Positions 17,713 through 26,859 of a DNA stretch of 64,000 nucleotides are shown in pieces; position 1 is the first letter of the stretch, and each line of letters begins with the position of its first letter. The notes beneath the pieces were generated by a model. It saw nothing but the letters and a program-made list of their open reading frames with translations, was not told where the DNA came from and searched no databases. This DNA is from DATCYX01 sp963714425 (lineage in GTDB: Bacteria > Chloroflexota > Anaerolineae > Anaerolineales > UBA4823). The stretch is from positions 248,001-312,000 of the forward strand of contig CAVQOI010000014.1 of the NCBI GenBank assembly GCA_963714425.1, read 5' to 3'. The translations under genes and the position numbers were made by a program.

Positions 17713-18714
17713 TTATTTCCCAATCACTCTTAACCAGCGCATCCAGCTTGCTGCTGACTCCCTTCTGGGGATTGGTTTTTCGTAAGTAACCAGCATCAAA
17801 CTCAAGATCAGTAATGAAGCTCCCGCCCATTGCGGTAAGCTTAAACGTTCACCAAGCCACAAGTGTGCGAAGAACACAGCAACCAATAATTCGCTGAGGC
17901 CAAGCAGCGCGGTCTGCATTCCTCCCAGATGCTTCACACCTAGAAACAACATCAATCGGGAAACGAAGGTGACCAGGGTCAACCCAATGATTGCTTGCCA
18001 TACATGGCTGCTATCTGGCAAACGAATGTCGCCAAATATGAGGAAAACCGGCACGACAATGGTGCTCATTGCGATTAATGTGTAAAGGGTAACGGTTGGA
18101 GCTGGCATATCGTATAGTACTCGTTGATTGATGGGGATGTGCAGCGCATAGAGAGATGCAGCGATAAGCATTTGTCCAGTCCCGATGAGATCCAGATTTC
18201 CGCCTTTTGCTTGAGTGAGCAAAAATACAGCAGGTATGGCAAGAATCAAGCGGAACATTGTGAGTTTGCCTTGTGACTGGTGATCAAGGGAGAGCCAGAT
18301 GAGTAGAAAAAGTGGGTACAAAGAATATAATAAGTGTCCAACACTGGCATCCATGCGTCCCAATGCACTGTAGTAAAACAGAGACCCAACCCCATTCGTC
18401 CAACCTGCAAGCAAGCAGCCCAATAAACCAGCAGGGTAGATATATAGATACTTCCGATTGAAGATGATTAAAACAATCAGCATTAACAGCGCAGCGAACA
18501 GTGTGCGTAGAGCCACAACAGCTAGAGGTCCAGCACCTTGGAGGATTGCCTGCTTGCCGAATATGGGTGTCATTCCCATGAATATGGCAGATGCTAAGGC
18601 AGCATAAATGCCTTTCTTGTGCGAATCTCTTAATGATGGAGCAGGTTTGGTGGCAATTTCCGCAGCCACTGAGGATAGAGCAGCGGATTTAGGCGCTGAA
18701 TGCGACTCACTCAT
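17713..18714 (-). CDS. EamA/DMT-family transporter
   Basis: A 333-aa membrane protein with about ten predicted helices arranged as two EamA repeats (about 32-165 and 180-318). EamA proteins in the drug/metabolite superfamily often export amino acids or related metabolites (family knowledge); no substrate residues can be read. It starts 2 bp after the stop of the threonine-synthase-like receiver fusion, so the two are almost certainly cotranslated. An amino-acid export role, perhaps for threonine or a product of the fusion enzyme, is inferred from this. Convergent with the relay regulator. Confidence 0.85.
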   Translation of the reverse strand: MSESHSAPKSAALSSVAAEIATKPAPSLRDSHKKGIYAALASAIFMGMTPIFGKQAILQGAGPLAVVALRTLFAALLMLIVLIIFNRKYLYIYPAGLLGCLLAGWTNGVGSLFYYSALGRMDASVGHLLYSLYPLFLLIWLSLDHQSQGKLTMFRLILAIPAVFLLTQAKGGNLDLIGTGQMLIAASLYALHIPINQRVLYDMPAPTVTLYTLIAMSTIVVPVFLIFGDIRLPDSSHVWQAIIGLTLVTFVSRLMLFLGVKHLGGMQTALLGLSELLVAVFFAHLWLGERLSLPQWAGASLLILSLMLVTYEKPIPRRESAASWMRWLRVIGK

Positions 18715-18716
18715 GC

Positions 18717-20399
18717 TTATTTAACCAAAGCGCGAATTTCATCCACTAAATCTTCACTCATGAACTCCCCCTTTTTCATGAGTGCCTCAATCTGCCCGCG
18801 TAGACGAGCTTTCTCAGCTGGGTCCAGTTCTTTCGCTGTAATTACGACAACAGGGATGTGAGCTGTTTTTTTATTTGCCTTGAGTGCATCCAGTACGCAA
18901 AATCCATCCACCTCCGGGAGCATCAGATCGAGGAGAATCAGATCTGGTTGTTCCTGGACAGCTAATTCAAGTGCCTGAGACCCATCGGCTGCTTCGTAGA
19001 TCGTATAATCACCCTGGGATTGCAAGATGCGCCGTAACAATCTACGGGCTTCGGGGATATCATCAACAATAGCAATTCTTGGATAGCGCTCAGGAGTGAT
19101 ATGCCGTATTGCAGAAATTATCCCCTCTTCGGTTTTGTCAACTTGAATTGAGACAGGCAGATCAACATCCCGAGCCCAACCGTTTCCGAGGACGATCTTC
19201 TCAACAGGCATCGTATGGCCCGTACAATTGACGACGACGGTATCCGTCGATTGAATCTGGCCCTTGCGAGCCATTTTTGTTAAGCCTGCAAAAGCCACGG
19301 CTGCGGCTGGTTCGACCGACAATCCCTCCATTTTCGCCAGGATATGGATGGTGCGGAAGGTATCCTTGTCGGATACACTCTCGAATATAGCTCCAGATGC
19401 TTTTGTGCGCTGAAATAAAAGTGTATATGTGCGTCCTGGATCACCTGTAGCCAGCGTTGAGATTATGGTGTGCGGGGAGCGGACCGGCTCTGCGATATCC
19501 AATCCGTTTTTCCAGGCTTGAACCATTGGAGAACACCCATCTGCCTGAATACTTGCGATGCCGGGAATACGGTCGATGATTCCCATCTCAAGCAATTCCT
19601 GAAAGCCCTTCAGTACTCCCAGGGGGCCTAAGCCTCCGCTAACTGCTTGTATGTACCAATCTGGTACTCGCCACGGGAGTGGCTGCAGGGTAGCGGGCCT
19701 TCTATCGGGGTCGGTGAGCGCTGTAAACTGTTCCGTGATCTCGAACGCAATGGTCTTCATCGCCTCCACCGAGGGTATTGTCCTCGCTCCCCGCTCGAGA
19801 CTAAGATTGCGTTGCCGGGCAAATTCGGCAGCAACCTTTTTCGCTTGATCGTAAGTTGCAGTGACCTTGACTACTTCGGTGCCATAAATGGCGACCTCAC
19901 GCATCTTCTCTGAAGGTACTTGACTTGTGAGAAAGGCCCATAATTTTATCCCCGCACGAGCCGCATACGCAGAATATGATATCGCAACATTGCCGGTAGA
20001 GGCGAGTACTGCCTCGGTAATTCCCGCTTCCTTCAGAGAGGCGATACCAACCGCTGCCTGGCGATCTTTGAATGAGCTGGTAGGCCCCTGGCGCTCATCT
20101 TTGACGTAGATGTGAGGGACTTCAAGCATCATGCCAAGATTGGCAGCGTGTATTAGAGGTGTCCCTCCCTCTCCCATCGTGAGAGAGGGGTTGTACGAAT
20201 AAATTGGGAGCAGCTCGCGGTAACGCCATAAATCGAAAGGTCGCTGGGCAATTAATACGGGCAATCGTTGTCCGATGCCAGCATAATCGTAGCGCGCTTC
20301 ACACCAGGTTGAGCCGCAAGCCGGGCAGGAAAGCGTAATAGGGGAGTAGGTATATCGATGACTGCAATCCAGACATTCCGCAACGAACGGCTGCTCCAA
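18717..20399 (-). CDS. Threonine-synthase-like PLP enzyme fused to a receiver domain
   Basis: A 560-aa protein. N-terminal zinc ribbon (C9, C12, C25, C28), then a fold-type II PLP domain (about 65-415) with Schiff-base Lys111 in SSFKDRQA, STGNVA (134-139) and the phosphate loop VSGGLGPLG (253-261). This is the architecture of threonine synthase (O-phosphohomoserine to threonine). A full receiver domain follows (440-560) with D446-D447, phospho-acceptor D491 in LLDLMLP, T521 and a lysine at 542/543. All catalytic receiver residues are kept. Start: TTG 20399, backed by AGGAGG 5 nt upstream. It lies between a hybrid kinase and an EamA exporter. Control of the enzyme by phosphorylation is inferred. 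Confidence 0.9.
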   Translation of the reverse strand: MEQPFVAECLDCSHRYTYSPITLSCPACGSTWCEARYDYAGIGQRLPVLIAQRPFDLWRYRELLPIYSYNPSLTMGEGGTPLIHAANLGMMLEVPHIYVKDERQGPTSSFKDRQAAVGIASLKEAGITEAVLASTGNVAISYSAYAARAGIKLWAFLTSQVPSEKMREVAIYGTEVVKVTATYDQAKKVAAEFARQRNLSLERGARTIPSVEAMKTIAFEITEQFTALTDPDRRPATLQPLPWRVPDWYIQAVSGGLGPLGVLKGFQELLEMGIIDRIPGIASIQADGCSPMVQAWKNGLDIAEPVRSPHTIISTLATGDPGRTYTLLFQRTKASGAIFESVSDKDTFRTIHILAKMEGLSVEPAAAVAFAGLTKMARKGQIQSTDTVVVNCTGHTMPVEKIVLGNGWARDVDLPVSIQVDKTEEGIISAIRHITPERYPRIAIVDDIPEARRLLRRILQSQGDYTIYEAADGSQALELAVQEQPDLILLDLMLPEVDGFCVLDALKANKKTAHIPVVVITAKELDPAEKARLRGQIEALMKKGEFMSEDLVDEIRALVK

Positions 20400-20424
20400 C
20401 CGGACCTCCTAAGTGGGAAGAGTA

Positions 20425-23400
20425 TTATTTTTTCAGTGAATTTATTGCTTGGATGAGATCTTCTTCCAAGATGGGCTTAGTGAGGTACCCTGCAGCGCCA
20501 AGTGTTGCACCTTTCCCCTGGTCTTCGAGAATGGAACAGATCAGAACGGGAATGCTCTGTGTTTCCGGATTGGACTTCAAATCTTGGAGCACCTGCCAGC
20601 CGTCATAGCCAGGCATCATCACATCCAATGTAATGGCGAACGGTCGCAGCGTCCGGGCAAGCTCTATAGTTTTGGTTGGATCGGTAAGTCCGTACAGCTG
20701 ATAGCCCCGGTTTTTCAGATAGCGATCATAAAGCTGCAGGATTGGGCGCTCATCATCGATCGCCAAAATGAGGACCTGGGAGTTAGGAATTGGCTGCAGG
20801 TCCATTGTCTTTGCCTTGCCAATTCCTTTGACTGGGAGAGTGAAATTGAAGGTGCTACCTTTACCCACCTCACTCTCGATACTGATCTTGCCGCCGTGCA
20901 TCTCGACCAGGTGACGAGATATTGAGAGGCCGAGACCGCTGCCGCCGGTCTTCCGGGTTGGAGAGGCGTCCACTTGCGAGAACGGTTGGAATAATTTCTT
21001 CCGATCCTCTGCCGAGATACCCTGGCCAGTATCGGTTACACTGATCAGCACTTCGCTATTCCCGCCCGGGCCGATCTGCGCGTTTGCACGAATTGTTATA
21101 CTTCCGCTCTCCATGAATTTTGCAGCATTTGATAACAAATTAAGCAAAACCTGTCGCACTTTAAGTGGATCTGCACGCACGAGAGGTAAATTGTTTGATA
21201 CTTCTCGTGCAAGGCGAATGGGTTTATCCTTAACCAAGCCAGCTACTGTTGGCATAACACTGCCGATCAAATCCGAGATGCTTACATTATCCTCAAAGTT
21301 GAGCTCCATCTTGCCCGCTTCAATCTTGGAGAGATCAAGGATGTCATTAATTAGGTTTAATAAATGTTGGCCTGAATTGTAAATCGCGGTCAGGTCTTGC
21401 TGCTGGAGTTCGGTAACTGGCCCATCGATCCCCTTTAAAATAACCCGCGAAAAGCCTATGATCGAGTTGAGCGGTGTGCGCAGCTCGTGACTTATGTTTG
21501 CAAGAAATTGGCTCTTAAGCTGATCAGCTTTTCGCATCTCATCCATAGCGCTCAGGGAGAGCTCATAAGATCGTGCGTTTTCAACAGCAATTGCCAGTTG
21601 ATCGGCGAGAATCTGGAGTACTGAGATGTCGTCCGGTGAGAATGCGTTTACACGCTTGGCTTGAACGTCAAGTGCGCCAATAACTTTCTGCCCGATCTTT
21701 AATGGGATACCAATCTCTGCTCTTGTCTCAGGCAATAGCGAATTCGGCCGGTGGATCAGGTCTTTTGTAACGTCATTAATCACAATCGGTTGTCCCGAAT
21801 GTGTGACAAAACCGACTACAGATTTCGAGCCGACGGTGAGATAATGGCCAATTCGCATCAGTTCTGCGCCGGCCTCACCTGTTGAGGCGCGCAGAAGAGC
21901 GTTTTCTTGCATGTCATCCAGAAGAAAAATTGATGCATGATAGTAATGAAACCCATCCAAAATGAGGCTAACAGCGCGATCAAGCAGTGCATCCAAAGCC
22001 AATGTTGCAGTACTTTCTCGGGCAATCTCAGCTGCAGTTTGGAGTTGATCGGCACGACGAAGGGTTTCATCCAGCAGGCGTACATTTTGGAAGGCAATTG
22101 CTGCCTGGCGGGCGACGGCAGTCAGCAGGTCACGGTCGCGTTCCCCGAACATCAGAGGTTTTGTGCTCTGAATAGCCAACATTCCTGCTACCTGGTCGCC
22201 CATTGTCATCGGAATTCCAAGCCACGATTGGGTCGGTTCACCAATAACCACCGAATCGACACCCAGCTCTTTCAGACGCTGCTCGAAATCTCTATTTATC
22301 AGTAACGGCTGGCGAGTGCGGATGACATGATCTGTGAGGCTGTTGCGCAGCGGCCTCGCAGGAACGCTCAATCTCTCCCTGGCCTCTAAAATGAGCGGAA
22401 AGGATACGAGGTTGGTATCAGGATCGTATAATGCGATATATAGATTTTCACTGTCGACCAATTCGGACGTATATTTGTAAATATTTTCGACAACCGCTTC
22501 GGCACTAAACGAACTTGTCAATGCACGTCCCATTTCATTGAGCACTGCCAGGTTCGTCGTCTGTCGGCGGGTTTCAGCGAGGGCAGCTTGAGCCTGCTGA
22601 TATAACATAGCATTCTCAACCGCCACCCCAATCTGTTGACCTATCGCTTTTAATAACTCGGGAGTAGCACGTCGAACATCGTCAGGCTCCCTTCCATATA
22701 GACACACCGTGCCCAATACTTTCCCTCTGCTCTCTAGCGGGATACCTAGATAAGAGCTCAAACCCAAAGCCTTTAGACCGCTGACATCAGCCGGGATTTC
22801 TTCATGAAAACTCGCATTTATGATCACTTCACCCCGTCTATATACCAGGTGGCTAAGCGTTCCTTCAAGTCCTGGAGACCTAAGTTGACCAATAAGCTGG
22901 CTGGGGAGTTTGTGCTGCACAGCCAGAGAGAGCTTTTGGTTCTTTGGATTCAATATGCTGACCAAGCCAGCATCCATATTCATGATGGATACTAGCTGAA
23001 TTAATAATTCCTGGAGCATCTCTCTCAGCTCAAGCGAGCGGCTAGCTGTGCTAATGATTAGATTGAGCGTAGTTAGCTCTTCATTACGCCGCTGCGTTTC
23101 ACCTAGCAGCATAATATTTTCTTGGAACAGCCTAGCGTTTTCCAAAGCAAGCGATAATTGACCGGCAATCTGCTCAACGAGAAGCCGCTCATCCTGGCTC
23201 CATTGGCGATTAGGATCATCATCCACAAAACGCAGCAGCTGGGATAGATCCGGTGGAGTTTCCCTTTGAGATAAATTCATCTGTTGAAGGGAATTCGTTC
23301 TAGCCCGTTTTATCACTTGGCGTATATTTCCGGGTTGGCCAGTCTCGTCTGCAGGCTCGTTCGGCGGTGGGATCTCAATGGGTAGTGCTTGGGGAGGCGT

Positions 23401-23829
23401 TTCAGTGGGTTGTGATTCTAACTGAACAAAACCGCGCCTTCCTTCTCGGTTTCCATTGTCCGTGCTTGCTGTTGTCCTGGCTAAAATTGTCAGCGTAATT
23501 GGGAACAGCTCACCGCTTTGCGCTTCAATTTTTACCGAAGCAAGTACCGGGAAAGTGTCACTCTGATAAGCAGCCTCTAATAGTTCATTGAAGTCAGCTG
23601 GGATCCTGTAATGTAACATCGATTGACCAATAAAACTCTCTGACGGGACTCCCAGAAGTGTTTCAACCTCCTGACTGCAGTTTGTGTAAAGACCATTACC
23701 ATCGCACTCCCAGGTCCACCCTTCTAATGGCGGGCTGCTTAAAGGTTCAGTCGCGCCATCCTGGTTCTCCTGATCTAAATCAGCAAACATGTTATCAGAG
23801 GGTGGATTTTGCAACTCATTATTGGACAT
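20425..23829 (-). CDS. PAS-GAF hybrid histidine kinase with C-terminal receiver
   Basis: A soluble 1134-aa kinase. PAS-like domain at about 36-118, a linker with the tail end of a GAF (about 205-235), then GAF domains at about 245-410, 425-585 and 600-752. HisKA follows with His781 in ANISHELRTPLNS, HATPase (about 885-1000) with N-box LLSNAAKF and GGSGLGLSIS, and a receiver (about 1018-1134) with D1025-D1026, D1069 and K1118. It is the only kinase in the 34154-17713 cluster. Its third GAF closely resembles the first GAF of the three membrane receptors upstream, so co-assembly is plausible. The upstream gap is 173 bp. ATG is 10 nt after AGGAG. Confidence 0.93.
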   Translation of the reverse strand: MSNNELQNPPSDNMFADLDQENQDGATEPLSSPPLEGWTWECDGNGLYTNCSQEVETLLGVPSESFIGQSMLHYRIPADFNELLEAAYQSDTFPVLASVKIEAQSGELFPITLTILARTTASTDNGNREGRRGFVQLESQPTETPPQALPIEIPPPNEPADETGQPGNIRQVIKRARTNSLQQMNLSQRETPPDLSQLLRFVDDDPNRQWSQDERLLVEQIAGQLSLALENARLFQENIMLLGETQRRNEELTTLNLIISTASRSLELREMLQELLIQLVSIMNMDAGLVSILNPKNQKLSLAVQHKLPSQLIGQLRSPGLEGTLSHLVYRRGEVIINASFHEEIPADVSGLKALGLSSYLGIPLESRGKVLGTVCLYGREPDDVRRATPELLKAIGQQIGVAVENAMLYQQAQAALAETRRQTTNLAVLNEMGRALTSSFSAEAVVENIYKYTSELVDSENLYIALYDPDTNLVSFPLILEARERLSVPARPLRNSLTDHVIRTRQPLLINRDFEQRLKELGVDSVVIGEPTQSWLGIPMTMGDQVAGMLAIQSTKPLMFGERDRDLLTAVARQAAIAFQNVRLLDETLRRADQLQTAAEIARESTATLALDALLDRAVSLILDGFHYYHASIFLLDDMQENALLRASTGEAGAELMRIGHYLTVGSKSVVGFVTHSGQPIVINDVTKDLIHRPNSLLPETRAEIGIPLKIGQKVIGALDVQAKRVNAFSPDDISVLQILADQLAIAVENARSYELSLSAMDEMRKADQLKSQFLANISHELRTPLNSIIGFSRVILKGIDGPVTELQQQDLTAIYNSGQHLLNLINDILDLSKIEAGKMELNFEDNVSISDLIGSVMPTVAGLVKDKPIRLAREVSNNLPLVRADPLKVRQVLLNLLSNAAKFMESGSITIRANAQIGPGGNSEVLISVTDTGQGISAEDRKKLFQPFSQVDASPTRKTGGSGLGLSISRHLVEMHGGKISIESEVGKGSTFNFTLPVKGIGKAKTMDLQPIPNSQVLILAIDDERPILQLYDRYLKNRGYQLYGLTDPTKTIELARTLRPFAITLDVMMPGYDGWQVLQDLKSNPETQSIPVLICSILEDQGKGATLGAAGYLTKPILEEDLIQAINSLKK

Positions 23830-24002
23830 TCTGGAATAACTCCTGAGCCTGATATTGCTGGGAGCTTCGAGTTTTCACAATGATTCGTGTAGCCGTCAGT
23901 CTATTATCGCAAGGTGATCTCGTTTGTTGTTGTCGTCGCGATACTACCTTTCTGGCTGGCAATTACGATTGTAAAACTCATCATGAAATACCTTGGACCA
24001 TA

Positions 24003-26834
24003 TTACTCAGTTCTCGGGTCACTATTCAATGGACGGGTCTCGGCTAATCCAATATCCAAGCTAGTTGGCTCCTCTGGCTCGGTACGCAACACATGGCGTA
24101 ACTCCTGGACAACTGTTTGTAAAATCTGGTTGGGATCGTTGCTTGAACGCATCTTGGCGACGATTTTACCAGCCAGTCTTTCACGCTCAGCTCTCTTTTG
24201 GGTTTCACTATACAGGCGAGCGTTCTCAAGTGCCAAGGCCAGCTGTTGAGCAAGTGTTTCCGCTAAAGAGATCTCTTCGCTCGACCACGGATTGTTATTG
24301 GGTTTGCGTAAGTTTAATACACCCAGAACCTGCTCGCGCTCCTTGATAGGTACGGTAATGATATCCTCGCTTACCTTAGTGACTTCCCCAGTCTGAGCTG
24401 CCTCGAGCATCTCGGACGTCCAACGACCCGAGGGTGGGTAGACAACATCGAATCTATTGGCGAGTATGCCAAGGTTTGGCTGGCTATGTATCAACTTGGC
24501 CCAGGCTTCCCGCGTAAGTTCTCCATAGGCACGTTCAATCGTTTCAAGCGCAGCATTATTCTCACTGAATAACCGGGCGTTATCTATAGCAATTGCAACC
24601 TGATCTGCGAGGAGCTGCAAAGGAGAGACATCTACAATGGAAAAAGTATTTGGCTCGCTACTCTGTACGTCTAGAGCACCAAGCACTCGGTCGCCGATTA
24701 TGAGTGGGAGGGCCATTTCTGAACGAGTACCAGGTAAGTCGGGATTGTTGAAAACAACTGCGTCTATGCCTACATCTATTGCAATTCGCGGTTCTTTATT
24801 GCCAGTGACAAACCCCACAATGCCATCTTCACCTACACGTATACGGTGCTCACGCTTCAGCATGCGCTGACCACCTTCACTGTTCGCAGCTCTCAAAATC
24901 GCATACTCGCCGCTTGGCTCTAAAAGGAAGATGCCAACATGATAATAACCATATCTTTCGCTGATTAGTTGTGTGACTCTCGGTAAGAGCTCATCCAGCT
25001 CACGGATCGTTGCAATTGTGCCGCCTACCTCGGCAGTAGCACGCAGTTCACTAGCGGAACGTTCGAGTTCTTCTGTGCGGTCTGCGACGCGTTGTTCTAA
25101 GCCTTCTAGAAGGAACTGCAGCTGGCTGGTCATCGCATTGAATGCGTTCGCGAGCAATCCAAACTCGTTTTCTCCTTCAACTGGCACATTGACAGCATAA
25201 TTCCCATCGGCGACCTGCCGTGCGGCTTCGGTTAACCGGCGAATTGGAGCTGTGAGCATATTTGCAATAAGAAAACCTGCGATCGTAGACAAACCGACAA
25301 TCACCAATCCTAACAGCGCCAGGCTTCGAGTTTGTGATTCGATGGGTCCTAGAAAAGTAGCTTGATCGGTTATGAATATCACTTTCCAGGGCATGGAGCT
25401 CATCTCTTTGATCACTCCATGCGCAGTGTTCGAGCCGTCTCCGAGCTCTGTCGAAAAAAACGGGGAGCTCGATGGTCTATCGAGCGCATTTATTAACCCA
25501 GGAAGGTTTGTTGTTAGCTGGTCTTCAGGCCAATTGGGTAAGCGTTTTTCCGATATTAACCGGGCGATCACATCAGATTTCATTGGGGTGATGGATTTGA
25601 GAATCACATCGGTGCGCTTGCCATGGGATAATAATACGCCATATTCGTCTACGAGAATTGCGTAAGAATCGTGGCCTGCATTCCCAGCGCTTTTATGAAT
25701 TACATCATCTAAGGGGCGGCTAAGATAGCGCGCTCGCAACACTCCGAGCATCTCGCCATTAGTATCAACCACGGGGGAGCTGAAGTAGATAATGGGTTTT
25801 GATAATTGCACAGAGTATTGGACAGGGGAAATATATGCCCCGCCCGTCTCGACAACATGATTGAAATAATCGCCAGCGGATTCGTCTTCTCCAAATTGGG
25901 AGGATTGAGTATCGGCAACGTTGACGCCTTGTTTATCCAGCAAGGCATAGGAAACGAAGAAAGATGGTTCTTGCTGAATCAGAGCTGAAAGTGTTCTCGT
26001 TACCTTTGCATATTGACTGCTATCGATCTGCTGACCGCTGTCTTGGCGCAGATAATCAATGAGCTCAGGGATTTGTGCGTGTGCTTTTACGTCGGCTAAG
26101 CGAGTGAGGAGGAGCTCGTCTAGAGAACGCGCCGTTTGTAATGCAGAATTGAATAGACGGGTATTTGCATTATAGGTGAGCAATCGTTCATAATAGAAAT
26201 TTGAGAAGATTGCCACGCCCGCGATGCAGACAGCGCTAACGGATATGACGATCGTTATCAATTGGGAGCGTAAATTGAGTGACCGAAAACGGCGCATGAA
26301 TAATAGGGCATAGCTCAGCGCCGCTAAAGCAATCATCCCCGGCATGAAAATCTTCAATTCTATCGGCGGAACTACCTGAATGTCGGGTCGTAGCCATTCT
26401 GTTATTACTGTACAGAATCCAAGGATTACACTAAATAATATTGCCAAACGACTCTGGAATCCGGTGCGAGTTTGTGAAACAACAAGGTAGGTGAGGACCA
26501 GCAGACTAACCGTACTTAATAACCCAAACTTATATGTGAGAATCCCTGCTAGTGCTAAAGTTACCTGTCCGGCATAGATAGATATCCAGAATCCACTCTG
26601 TTTCCCCCGGTGCATTATTGAAACGCTTAGGAGCGTGACTAATGCCAGGATTAAGCTTGCACCTAGCAAAAGAGTGAATTGCCAGGAGCCATAGCGAAGG
26701 ACTAAAAATGCATCGAACAGCGTAGCGATAAAAGAAATTCCAAGCCCAACATATATGACCATGAATGGATGCTGATCCATCTTATGGGTCATCCTGGATG
26801 TCACGTCCCAATTATTGTGTGGGGAGGTTCTCAT
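24003..26834 (-). CDS. Multi-TM plus dCACHE receptor with HAMP and GAF domains, no output domain
   Basis: A 943-aa protein. About six helices within 25-180, a further helix at 191-213, an extracellular double-CACHE-like region (about 214-495), a helix at 505-525, HAMP (525-578), a coiled coil with QRVADRTEELE, GAF (about 600-755) and a second divergent GAF-like region (about 775-890), then a tail (900-943). I find no histidine-kinase, GGDEF, EAL or chemoreceptor signalling domain. The ATG follows GGAG by 8 nt. It is a paralogue of the two genes upstream. Its ligand is unknown: this CACHE lacks the RxWY pattern seen in the 818-aa neighbour. Confidence 0.85.
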   Translation of the reverse strand: MRTSPHNNWDVTSRMTHKMDQHPFMVIYVGLGISFIATLFDAFLVLRYGSWQFTLLLGASLILALVTLLSVSIMHRGKQSGFWISIYAGQVTLALAGILTYKFGLLSTVSLLVLTYLVVSQTRTGFQSRLAILFSVILGFCTVITEWLRPDIQVVPPIELKIFMPGMIALAALSYALLFMRRFRSLNLRSQLITIVISVSAVCIAGVAIFSNFYYERLLTYNANTRLFNSALQTARSLDELLLTRLADVKAHAQIPELIDYLRQDSGQQIDSSQYAKVTRTLSALIQQEPSFFVSYALLDKQGVNVADTQSSQFGEDESAGDYFNHVVETGGAYISPVQYSVQLSKPIIYFSSPVVDTNGEMLGVLRARYLSRPLDDVIHKSAGNAGHDSYAILVDEYGVLLSHGKRTDVILKSITPMKSDVIARLISEKRLPNWPEDQLTTNLPGLINALDRPSSSPFFSTELGDGSNTAHGVIKEMSSMPWKVIFITDQATFLGPIESQTRSLALLGLVIVGLSTIAGFLIANMLTAPIRRLTEAARQVADGNYAVNVPVEGENEFGLLANAFNAMTSQLQFLLEGLEQRVADRTEELERSASELRATAEVGGTIATIRELDELLPRVTQLISERYGYYHVGIFLLEPSGEYAILRAANSEGGQRMLKREHRIRVGEDGIVGFVTGNKEPRIAIDVGIDAVVFNNPDLPGTRSEMALPLIIGDRVLGALDVQSSEPNTFSIVDVSPLQLLADQVAIAIDNARLFSENNAALETIERAYGELTREAWAKLIHSQPNLGILANRFDVVYPPSGRWTSEMLEAAQTGEVTKVSEDIITVPIKEREQVLGVLNLRKPNNNPWSSEEISLAETLAQQLALALENARLYSETQKRAERERLAGKIVAKMRSSNDPNQILQTVVQELRHVLRTEPEEPTSLDIGLAETRPLNSDPRTE

Positions 26835-26859
26835 AAACTGTTCTCCACCGGACCCATTT

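Noticed and set aside
23914..24249. Plus-strand ORF beginning with a membrane-like segment
   Set aside because: Most of it is antisense to the C-terminal part of the 943-aa receptor; no ribosome site and no recognisable family.
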